In this document: positions 1-5,986 of the stretch, piece after piece | How the letters are laid out: each line of letters begins with the position of its first letter | Position numbering within the stretch: the first letter of the stretch is position 1 | Assembly: GCA_003456855.1 (NCBI GenBank) | Contig: DMOO01000134.1 | Span: forward strand, 2,179 to 9,974 | Reading direction: 5' to 3' | Length of the DNA: 7,796 nt | Origin: Sphaerochaeta sp. | GTDB lineage: Bacteria > Spirochaetota > Spirochaetia > Sphaerochaetales > Sphaerochaetaceae | Translations under genes and position numbers: made by a program | The notes under the pieces: model-generated | The model's input: the letters and a program-made list of their open reading frames with translations, nothing else | Databases searched by the model: none | Told to the model about the DNA's origin: nothing

Positions 1-29
1 TATGGCAGGGGAGCCTAGGGTTATATTCG

Positions 30-49
30 ACTGAATACAAATATTCAGT
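30..49 (-). repeat. 8-bp hairpin across the stop codon of the last operon gene
   Basis: A perfect inverted repeat, ACTGAATA-CAAA-TATTCAGT, has 8-bp arms and a 4-base loop. The TGA stop of the metallo-hydrolase gene (45-47) lies inside one arm. In the direction of transcription the hairpin is followed by an AT-rich stretch but not by a clear U-run, so it is not a textbook intrinsic terminator. It could protect the 3' end of the transcript or act as a weak terminator. Only 29 bases lie beyond it in the window, and nothing else is recognisable there. Confidence 0.45.
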
Positions 50-926
50 TCTGGGCAGGGTCTTTCATCAGTTCCAGAAGGGCATCTCTCTTTGAATCGA
101 GGTATTCACCCCAGCATTTGTCGTCAATGAAGGCATCCTTGTCTCCGGCTTTGAGCTTATCGGCTCTGCCAAGGGTGTCATTATTGATGCAATGATTGCC
201 CAAGAAGAACTCAACCTTCTGATTTCTCACCTTTGCAAGTGAATTCAGGTATATGTTTCTCATTTCATGTTTGGTATCACCAATATCATCGAGATATTTC
301 TTCTGAAGTGTATTGAAACCAAAGCCACCATAATAGCCGGCACGAACTGTCCTGTCTCCATCCTTCACATCGAAGAAGATTGCAATGCATCCGACTGTAT
401 GGCCCGGGACCAGGTAGAACTGCATCTCGGTGTTTCCGAACTTGAGCTTGTCTCCATCCTTGATCTTGTAATCTGGCTCGAAGACTGTGTTTGCAAGATC
501 CCCGGCGTCCTGAATGATGGAGAACTCAGGTCTTTCCCTGAAATCTCGCGCATCAGGCTCACCGAGATAGAGTTTTGTGCCGAACATCTTTCTGAAGAAG
601 AGGGCTCCTCCGATGTGGTCCAGATGGCCATGGGAGAGGACTATCCATTTTACGTCGGCAGGGTTGAAGCCGGCCTCCCAGATCGCCTGGATGAGCATTG
701 CTGTGGCTCCACAGTTGCCGCAATCAATCAGAAGAAGTCCGTCACCGGTGTCAATCAGATGAACGCACACCCATGAATCGCCAACATACCAGACGTTTCC
801 GAACATGTGGAATGGGTGGACGTATCTTCTTTCCTGGTCGATGAAGTACTTCGGTGTCATTGGATTCTGCATCCATCTGGCTCTCTCGGCCTGGAAGCGA
901 TCGTAATCTTCTCTAAGTTGTGACAT
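45..926 (-). CDS. Metallo-beta-lactamase-fold hydrolase, subclass B3-like
   Basis: This 293-residue protein of the metallo-beta-lactamase superfamily is probably a cytoplasmic zinc hydrolase, since no signal peptide is visible. It opens with a charged helix, then strands containing LLIDCG (about 65-70). The zinc motif SHGHLDHIGG follows, with H99, H101, D103 and H104. Further metal-ligand candidates are H176 in PGHT and H245 in GNH. No Asp is seen at the usual bridging position between the last two His; a Gly-rich YYGGFGFN segment is there instead, as in B3-type enzymes. I chose the ATG at 924-926 because AAGGAG lies 8 bases upstream. An in-frame TTG at 942-944 would add six residues but falls across that ribosome site. 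It is the last gene of the apparent tctCBA operon, 29 bases after the esterase-like gene. The family includes lactonases, thioesterases and beta-lactamases. Lactone or ester hydrolysis fits the neighbours but is inferred. Confidence 0.9.
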   Translation of the reverse strand: MSQLREDYDRFQAERARWMQNPMTPKYFIDQERRYVHPFHMFGNVWYVGDSWVCVHLIDTGDGLLLIDCGNCGATAMLIQAIWEAGFNPADVKWIVLSHGHLDHIGGALFFRKMFGTKLYLGEPDARDFRERPEFSIIQDAGDLANTVFEPDYKIKDGDKLKFGNTEMQFYLVPGHTVGCIAIFFDVKDGDRTVRAGYYGGFGFNTLQKKYLDDIGDTKHEMRNIYLNSLAKVRNQKVEFFLGNHCINNDTLGRADKLKAGDKDAFIDDKCWGEYLDSKRDALLELMKDPAQN

Positions 927-955
927 AATAACTCTCCTTGGCAACTTGCGTTCTA

Positions 956-1846
956 TTATGATTCCTTGAGATTTCTCTCGAAGAACTCAAGGACGATTTT
1001 TCTGATTTCCGGTTGTACGAATTCCCTTGTGCCGTGTCCGGCGCCTTCAACTATGTAGTAATCCACGGGGATTCCCTTCCTCGTGAGCTTATCATAGAAT
1101 GCATCGCTTTGGGAAATGGGGACAAGTGGATCCTGGTCTCCATGGAGTATCAGAATCGGTGCTGTTTTGTCGTTTATGAAGTTTATGGGGCTAGCTCCAG
1201 CGCCTTTCTCCCTGACTATATCAACACCTCCACCCAAGAGCACTCCTTCTCTTGTCTCCTCCTCGCAGGAGAAGGGGAAATCCTCCTGACCGAATCGCCT
1301 GATGTTGCTCTCAAGCATCGAAAGCAAGTCAACAGGGCCGAAGAAATCCGCTGCGCAGTTCACTTTTGCAGTCGGATCGATGTTCATTGCAAGGAATGAG
1401 GCCAGATGGCCACCTGCAGATCTTCCTATGGCTCCGATTCTGTCTGGATCAAGATTGTATTTTTCTGCGGATGCTTTCAGGAATCTGACTGCCTGTCTTA
1501 CATCCTCCAGCTGTGCAGACCATTTGGCCTGGCTTGAGTTTCTGTACTCGATGACTGCCACCGCGAAGCCTGCATCTGCAAGGTACACGGATTCGGCGGC
1601 CTGATAGGTCCTTGGGCAGGAGCGCCAACCATTGCCGTTTATCCAGACAATTACTGGCTGTCTGCCCATGGACACTTCATTGTCGATCCCAGCGACAAGA
1701 CGCATCTCGCTGTTGCCGTTCTGAAGAAGCAGGGTCATCTTGAGGTCAATGACGCTGCCGTCATCACATCTTACTGTTGAGAACGGCACATCATTGACTA
1801 TGTTGATGCTTCTTTTCTGCTTTCCGGGATCGATTGTTCTTCTCAT
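956..1846 (-). CDS. Alpha/beta-fold hydrolase, esterase-like
   Basis: This 296-residue alpha/beta hydrolase resembles acetyl-esterase and feruloyl-esterase-type carboxylesterases. The catalytic triad is readable: S143 in the nucleophile elbow GRSAGG, D239 in HGDQDP, and H271 in GAGHGT. The oxyanion-hole segment, usually HGGG(W/A), reads WINGNGW (68-74), a variant with His and one Gly replaced by Asn. No signal peptide is present, so it probably acts in the cytoplasm on an imported ester. The ATG at 1844-1846 has AGGA about 9 bases upstream and lies 13 bases after the tctA stop, so the two are very likely cotranscribed. It ends with tandem stops (TAA TAG). The substrate cannot be read from sequence. 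A deacetylase, a lactonase or a peptidase-like activity are alternatives. Confidence 0.88.
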   Translation of the reverse strand: MRRTIDPGKQKRSINIVNDVPFSTVRCDDGSVIDLKMTLLLQNGNSEMRLVAGIDNEVSMGRQPVIVWINGNGWRSCPRTYQAAESVYLADAGFAVAVIEYRNSSQAKWSAQLEDVRQAVRFLKASAEKYNLDPDRIGAIGRSAGGHLASFLAMNIDPTAKVNCAADFFGPVDLLSMLESNIRRFGQEDFPFSCEEETREGVLLGGGVDIVREKGAGASPINFINDKTAPILILHGDQDPLVPISQSDAFYDKLTRKGIPVDYYIVEGAGHGTREFVQPEIRKIVLEFFERNLKES

Positions 1847-1859
1847 GCTTCAGTTCCTG

Positions 1860-3356
1860 TCAGTTGGATTTCTTCTTGATCTTGGCGAAGAGGAATTTCA
1901 ATACAGGACTGAACACCGCCAGTATTGCAATGATGATGAGTATGCATGAGATAGGTCTTGTGAAGAAGGTGACGATTCCGTTGTCACTTCTCTGGAAGGC
2001 CTGAAGCATGTTCTTCTCAAGTGTAGGTCCAAGGATGAATGCCAGCATCATCGGTGCACTTGGCAGGCCTGCGTACATCAGCAGAAGTCCGAAGATTGCG
2101 AACACGATCATCATTCCTGCCTTGTACAGTGAGCCTGACTCAATGTAGGCGGATACAAGCGAGACGATGAGCAATGCCGGATACATGTAGTGGTATGGGA
2201 CCTTGAGGATGTTCGGGAACCAGCGCTTAGAGACTGCCTGGATTGCCAGAACAAGGAGGGCATCCAGCAAGACTGCGAAGAACATCATGTAGACGATGTT
2301 TCCGGAGTTGCGGAATACCATTGGACCCATCTCGAGGCCCTGGATTGAGAGGGCTCCAATGAGCAGGGCTGTTGATGTGTCTCCAGGAATACCAAGGGAG
2401 ACCATCGGGATCATTGCACCACCGATTGCAGCATTGTTGGAGACCTCGGAAGCCCATATTCCATCAGGGACACCTGTTCCGAACTCTGCAGATCTCTTGC
2501 TGTTGTTCTTGCATGTTGAGTAGGCTACCAGGTTGGAAAGACCTGCACCCATTCCAGGTAGGAATCCGACAACAAGACCGATTGCAAACGATCTTATGAT
2601 GTTCCAAATCTGCTCACCGAACTCCTTCCATGTAAGTCCGAATCCCTTGAGACCGGTCTTGTCCACGTCTGGCAGCTTGTCGAAGCCCTTTCCATATTCG
2701 AACACGATTCTTGAGATTCCGAACACGGAGAGGAGGACGACTGTCATTGAGAGACCGCCCATCAGGTAGACGTTTCCGAAGGTGAAGCGCTGCTGTGCAT
2801 CGATAGGGCTGAAGCCTACAGAGGCGAACAGGAGACCGAAGCTTGCTGCGGCAAGTCCCTTGAACATGTTGCCCTTGCTGATTGCAATGACCATGGTGAT
2901 TGCAACGAGACAGAGGGCGAAATACTCCCAAGGACCAAGGGCGAAGGCGATGTTTGCTATTGTCTGTGCAAGGATTGCTCCGAATATTGCGGAGAAGAAT
3001 GTTCCTATGAAGGATGCGATCATTCCGATTGCCAGGGCCTTGTTTGCATGACCGTTCTTTGCCATTGGATAGCCGTCGAAGACTGTTGCAACGGATGACG
3101 GAGAGCCGGGGATTCCAAGCAGGACGCTTCCGATGAAGGCTCCAGAACAACCACCGATCCAGAGTGAGATCAGGAACATGATTGCAGGTCCGAGCTGCAT
3201 GTTGTATGTCAGCGGCATGAAGAGCATCATCGCAAGTGATCCTGAAAGGCCTGGGATTGCTCCGAAGATGATTCCTATTACAGTTCCAACAAACGTGAGA
3301 AGGATGTTGTAGGGCACGAAGAGGTTTGAGAAAACAAATGGAAGATATTCAAGCAT
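1860..3356 (-). CDS. tctA: TTT transporter large permease subunit TctA
   Basis: This is the large integral membrane subunit of a tripartite tricarboxylate transporter. It drives ion-coupled, binding-protein-dependent uptake of carboxylates across the inner membrane. At 498 residues it has the usual family length. It shows the two related family motifs: GAIPGLSGS (32-40) followed by SVLLGIPGSPSSVATVFDGYP (77-97), and GFLPGMGAG (264-272) followed by SLGIPGDTSTALLIGAL (320-336). Many hydrophobic segments run through the rest, and the tail is basic (KIKKKSN). The ATG at 3354-3356 is preceded by AAGGAGG at 9 bases. An in-frame TTG two codons upstream lies too close to that site. The ribosome site overlaps the tctB stop region, with a 14-base gap, which suggests coupled translation. 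The substrate class is inferred from context only. Confidence 0.96.
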   Translation of the reverse strand: MLEYLPFVFSNLFVPYNILLTFVGTVIGIIFGAIPGLSGSLAMMLFMPLTYNMQLGPAIMFLISLWIGGCSGAFIGSVLLGIPGSPSSVATVFDGYPMAKNGHANKALAIGMIASFIGTFFSAIFGAILAQTIANIAFALGPWEYFALCLVAITMVIAISKGNMFKGLAAASFGLLFASVGFSPIDAQQRFTFGNVYLMGGLSMTVVLLSVFGISRIVFEYGKGFDKLPDVDKTGLKGFGLTWKEFGEQIWNIIRSFAIGLVVGFLPGMGAGLSNLVAYSTCKNNSKRSAEFGTGVPDGIWASEVSNNAAIGGAMIPMVSLGIPGDTSTALLIGALSIQGLEMGPMVFRNSGNIVYMMFFAVLLDALLVLAIQAVSKRWFPNILKVPYHYMYPALLIVSLVSAYIESGSLYKAGMMIVFAIFGLLLMYAGLPSAPMMLAFILGPTLEKNMLQAFQRSDNGIVTFFTRPISCILIIIAILAVFSPVLKFLFAKIKKKSN

Positions 3357-3370
3357 TTTCAAAGCCCTCC

Positions 3371-3835
3371 TTAAGCCCAGATCGGTTCAGGCATTGGAAG
3401 CGAGAAACCGTATTTGTACAGGAAGTACACGAACAGTGTGAATACGACAGAGAAGACTGCCCTTGCTATCCAAGAGCTTTTCTTTCCCTTCGCAAAGAGT
3501 GTGCTGAGGCCGAAGCATGCAAATGGGGTCACAATCAGGAAGCCCAGGAACTTCATCAGGAACACGTATACGATGAGAACTCCGAATGCGATTCCGAATC
3601 TGAGCCATCCACCTTTGACAACGAATTCCTTCTGAGGCTTCTTATCAAGAGTGCCTTGAACGAAGATTCCGATTCCACAGGCGATGAAACCAAAGGCTGC
3701 GATGCCTGGCAAGGCTTTAGGACCAGGATATGCCATTGTGAATGGGACCCTGTAATCGCTGATCATGAAGAAGATGACGATGCCTAGTATGACAAGGACA
3801 GCTCCAACAATCTGGTCACGTTTAATTTTGAACAT
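3371..3835 (-). CDS. tctB: TTT transporter small permease subunit TctB
   Basis: This 154-residue small membrane subunit of the same transporter has the length and layout typical of TctB. A short basic N-terminus precedes the first membrane segment (about 8-26). Further hydrophobic segments lie at about 41-62, 78-115 (long enough for two passes) and 122-143. A conserved-looking loop with YPGPKALP (36-43) follows the first segment. TctB sequences diverge strongly, so identification rests on size, membrane topology and its position between tctC and tctA. The ATG at 3833-3835 has AAGGA 7 bases upstream. It is separated from tctC by an 84-base gap containing a hairpin with a U-tract, so its expression may be lower than that of tctC. 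Confidence 0.92.
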   Translation of the reverse strand: MFKIKRDQIVGAVLVILGIVIFFMISDYRVPFTMAYPGPKALPGIAAFGFIACGIGIFVQGTLDKKPQKEFVVKGGWLRFGIAFGVLIVYVFLMKFLGFLIVTPFACFGLSTLFAKGKKSSWIARAVFSVVFTLFVYFLYKYGFSLPMPEPIWA

Positions 3836-3865
3836 GATTCAATCCTTATTCCTATGTCTTAGTTT

Positions 3866-3903
3866 AAAAAAAGAGGGGGAGCCCCGTTTGGGAACTCCTC
3901 CTT
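3866..3903 (-). terminator. Intrinsic (attenuating) terminator between tctC and tctB
   Basis: Read on the minus strand, a GC-rich hairpin with arms AAGGAGGAGTTCCC and GGGGCTCCCCCT and an AAAC loop is followed by C and then seven T residues (3866-3872). I count about 12 pairs with one bulge and one A-C mismatch. It begins about 17 bases after the tctC stop and ends about 30 bases before tctB. Because tctB and tctA have no obvious promoter of their own here, it is best read as a partial terminator or 3' stabiliser. It would let the binding protein be made in excess of the membrane subunits. Confidence 0.75.
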
Positions 3904-3919
3904 GATATGAAAGATTCTA

Positions 3920-4915
3920 TCACTGCTTGAGGCCGAGGGCTTCAATTACAGAATCGAGGGATGCCTGAGTGTCCTTGACTCTCTGGAGTCCATCCTCGTA
4001 TGAGAGGAAGACCATTCCGAATCCCTTAGGATCGAGGACCTCGTATACTGCTGGGTCTGCATATGCGTTTGCATAGAGGTCGTGGAGCTTCATTGCAAGC
4101 TCATCGCTCATTCCCTTAGGTCCGAGGAAGAGGTTGATGTTGCTGAAGCAGAATGCATAACCAAGCTCTGGGAAGCTCTTGACGTCTGGGAAGACCGGGT
4201 TGACTCCGCCTTCGATGTCACGGCTGACTGTTGCAAGAACGCGAACCTTTCCGGCTTCGACGTACTGGACTGCCTGGTTTGGGTTGACGAAACATGCATC
4301 GATTGTCTTTCCGACAAGGGCTGCCATCTTCTCTGTGTCTGTTCCTGCCTCAACGCACTTGACTTCGATGTCTGCTGACTGAGCGAACATACCGGTCATG
4401 ATGTGCGCTGTACCACCGGTCTCGACACCAAACTTGAGAGTGCCTGGGTTAGCCTTTGCGGCAGCAACCAGATCATCAACTGAGTAGTAGCTGGAGGAGG
4501 CGTCGACTGCGAGCATGTAGCTGGCTGGGTCCTTCTGGACTGATACTGCAATGACCTTGTAGTCATCAGCTGCTGAACGAGTGAAGACTCCGCTTGCCTT
4601 CTTGATGAGCATTGTGGTGTGGAACTGGAGGATTGTGGATCCGTCAGCCTTTGCGCTGTAGACCTTCTCGAGTGCGACTGCACCACTTCCGTCGGTGTTG
4701 TTTACGACTGTGACGTTGATTCCTGCATCCTTTGCAACCTGAGCTGCAAGTGCACGTGCCATGACGTCTGTTCCACCACCGGTCTTGGCAGGGACCTGGA
4801 CTTCAATTGACTTCGGGAGGGAAACCTCTCCGGATGCTGCTTCTTCCTGTCCGTTTGCGAATGCCATGAAGGCTACAGAGATCATAAGAACAACCAATGC
4901 TATTTTTCTGAACAT
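3920..4915 (-). CDS. tctC: TTT transporter periplasmic binding protein TctC (Bug family)
   Basis: This 331-residue periplasmic solute-binding protein captures the carboxylate ligand and hands it to TctAB. The signal peptide has a basic start (MFRK), a hydrophobic core to about residue 19, and a probable cleavage site after AFA-20, leaving a mature N-terminus of NGQEEA. No lipobox Cys is present, so it is likely soluble and not lipid-anchored. Ligand-loop features of the Bug/TctC family are visible: VPAKTGGGTDVMARALA (41-57), VVNNTDGSGAVAL (70-82), and GVETGGTAHIMTG (163-175). The ATG at 4913-4915 has AAGGAG 9 bases upstream. It is the first gene of the operon, opposite a divergent LysR regulator. 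The ligand is not predictable by eye. The NGQEE start of the mature protein is reminiscent of spirochaete binding proteins. Confidence 0.94.
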   Translation of the reverse strand: MFRKIALVVLMISVAFMAFANGQEEAASGEVSLPKSIEVQVPAKTGGGTDVMARALAAQVAKDAGINVTVVNNTDGSGAVALEKVYSAKADGSTILQFHTTMLIKKASGVFTRSAADDYKVIAVSVQKDPASYMLAVDASSSYYSVDDLVAAAKANPGTLKFGVETGGTAHIMTGMFAQSADIEVKCVEAGTDTEKMAALVGKTIDACFVNPNQAVQYVEAGKVRVLATVSRDIEGGVNPVFPDVKSFPELGYAFCFSNINLFLGPKGMSDELAMKLHDLYANAYADPAVYEVLDPKGFGMVFLSYEDGLQRVKDTQASLDSVIEALGLKQ

Positions 4916-4942
4916 ATGGAAATACTCCTTTTGGTTTTTTTT

Positions 4943-4971
4943 ATTACAATTTCACGGTAAACGCTAAAATC
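4943..4971 (-). promoter_or_regulatory. Possible tctC operon promoter
   Basis: On the minus strand, TGTAAT (4943-4948) resembles a -10 box and would start transcription near 4936, ahead of the tctC ribosome site. The matching -35 region 17 bases upstream (4966-4971, GATTTT) is poor, as expected for a promoter that needs an activator. A second half-matching palindrome, TTAC-N9-GTAA (4944-4960), overlaps the -10 element. This is a weak prediction. Confidence 0.3.
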
Positions 4972-4984
4972 TAGAAACACAACA

Positions 4985-5012
4985 TTTACTTTTTTAGTAA
5001 TTGTCTTAAAAT
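4985..5012 (+). promoter_or_regulatory. Possible lysR promoter
   Basis: TTTACT (4985-4990) and TAAAAT (5007-5012) form a -35/-10 pair with 16-base spacing upstream of the LysR-type gene. The -35 element is part of the TTACT-N5-AGTAA palindrome, so binding of the regulator there would repress its own gene, the common LysR pattern. The match to consensus is modest. Confidence 0.35.
4986..5000. promoter_or_regulatory. Candidate LysR operator, TTACT-N5-AGTAA
   Basis: A perfect palindrome with 5-bp arms and a 5-base T spacer sits in the divergent spacer. Its inner part (4987-4999) fits the T-N11-A rule for LysR-type recognition sites. Its centre is about 57 bases upstream of the possible tctC start and covers the possible lysR -35 box. 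The pairing of the site with the adjacent regulator is inferred from position and symmetry. Confidence 0.5.
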
Positions 5013-5045
5013 AATTAAGAGGAGAACCCCAAAAAGGAGGCGGAA

Positions 5046-5954
5046 ATGAATCTGCATATACTGGAGAACATTCTTGCGATTGAAAGGGAGGGTAGCATTA
5101 CAAAGGCTGCCGATAAAATGTATATCACCCAATCTGCCATGAACCAGCAGCTTCTAAAGCTTGAGGAGGATCTTGGAATCCCTCTATTCACAAGAAGCAA
5201 CAGGAAAATGATCCCCACCTATGCAGGAAAAATATATATAGAAGCAGTGAAGAAGATACTTGCCATCCACAACGAGACGTACAGCAGAATACGTGACATC
5301 GCTGAGTTCAGGACCGGTGAGATCTCAATAACGCACACTCCAGAGAGAGGAGCCTTGAATTTCACCAATGTATACCCAGTGTTCCATGAGAAATATCCTG
5401 GCATTGTGTTCAAGATCTACGAGGCCAGAGTGAAGGAGATGGAGAAATTGCTGCTTGATGGAACTGTCTCTCTTGCCCATGTCTCTGTTTACAAGAGAAA
5501 TCCTGAGTTCGAGTATGTGATTCTTGGAACGGAGAAGGTTGTTCTTGGTGTTCCTGTCACCAATCCGATTGCAGAGCTTGCAGGGGAGAAAAGCTGGAAA
5601 AAGCCTCCTGTGATTGACACATCGTTGCTCTCCGGGCAGAAGTTCGTGATGAATGACTCGTCCACACTTATGAGGGACATTATCGATGACATCTTTAAGA
5701 AGAACAAAGTGAAGCCAAACGTCCTTTTCGAATCGGTTTCAACCGGAACCATTCTTTCTGTGGTCAAAAACCAGATTGGTCTTGGTTGTTTCCCTCAGTC
5801 CTATGTCAAACCATCAAAGGAGATGGTCTACTTCTCATTTGGAGAGGCTTTGCAATGGGAGCTTTGCATTGCCTACCGCAAAGACCACTATCTATCAGAA
5901 CCGGAGAAATACTACATAGAGATTTCAAAGGATGTTTACGACAAGGGAAAATAA
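5046..5954 (+). CDS. LysR-type transcriptional regulator
   Basis: This 302-residue DNA-binding regulator has the usual LysR length. The N-terminal winged helix-turn-helix spans about 1-60, with the SITKAADKMYITQSAMNQQL helix-turn-helix (17-36) and the LEEDLGIPLFTR wing (39-50). A linker helix (about 61-88) leads to the effector-binding domain, beginning near GEISI (91-95) and running to the C-terminus. The ATG at 5046 has a strong AAGGAGG five bases upstream. It is divergent from tctC, the classic arrangement for control of the neighbouring operon, and convergent with gudD. It probably senses the transported acid or a breakdown product. Which of the two flanking units it controls is inferred: the operator-like palindrome lies on the tctC side, and I saw no copy in front of gudD. 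Confidence 0.94.
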   Translation: MNLHILENILAIEREGSITKAADKMYITQSAMNQQLLKLEEDLGIPLFTRSNRKMIPTYAGKIYIEAVKKILAIHNETYSRIRDIAEFRTGEISITHTPERGALNFTNVYPVFHEKYPGIVFKIYEARVKEMEKLLLDGTVSLAHVSVYKRNPEFEYVILGTEKVVLGVPVTNPIAELAGEKSWKKPPVIDTSLLSGQKFVMNDSSTLMRDIIDDIFKKNKVKPNVLFESVSTGTILSVVKNQIGLGCFPQSYVKPSKEMVYFSFGEALQWELCIAYRKDHYLSEPEKYYIEISKDVYDKGK

Positions 5955-5957
5955 AAA

Positions 5958-5978
5958 CGGTTCCAATCAACGGAACCG
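5958..5978. terminator. Bidirectional terminator between lysR and gudD
   Basis: A perfect 7-bp stem, CGGTTCC-AATCAAC-GGAACCG, lies in the 32-base gap between convergent genes. In the minus direction (gudD) the stem is followed by TTTTTATTTT, a good U-tract that runs into the lysR stop region. In the plus direction (lysR) it is followed by CCTTCCTTTT, a poorer one. It starts 4 bases after the lysR stop and 9 bases after the gudD stop, so it serves both, more efficiently for gudD. Confidence 0.8.
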
Positions 5979-5986
5979 CCTTCCTT

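Noticed and set aside
267..776. A 169-codon plus-strand open frame opposite the metallo-hydrolase gene
   Set aside because: It lies wholly antisense to a gene with clear catalytic motifs, its translation shows no recognisable domain, and no ribosome site or promoter was seen. It is a shadow of the real gene.
927..944. Upstream TTG start adding six residues to the metallo-hydrolase
   Set aside because: The six codons overlap the AAGGAG ribosome site that is well spaced for the ATG at 924-926, so the shorter form is preferred.
2614..3150. A 178-codon minus-strand open frame inside tctA in another frame
   Set aside because: Its translation is very rich in Arg, Ser and Pro, typical of an out-of-frame reading of a membrane protein gene. 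The tctA frame carries all the family motifs.
3326..3787. A 153-codon acidic plus-strand open frame opposite tctB
   Set aside because: It is the antisense of a hydrophobic membrane protein, which produces a charged composition automatically. It has no supporting start signals.
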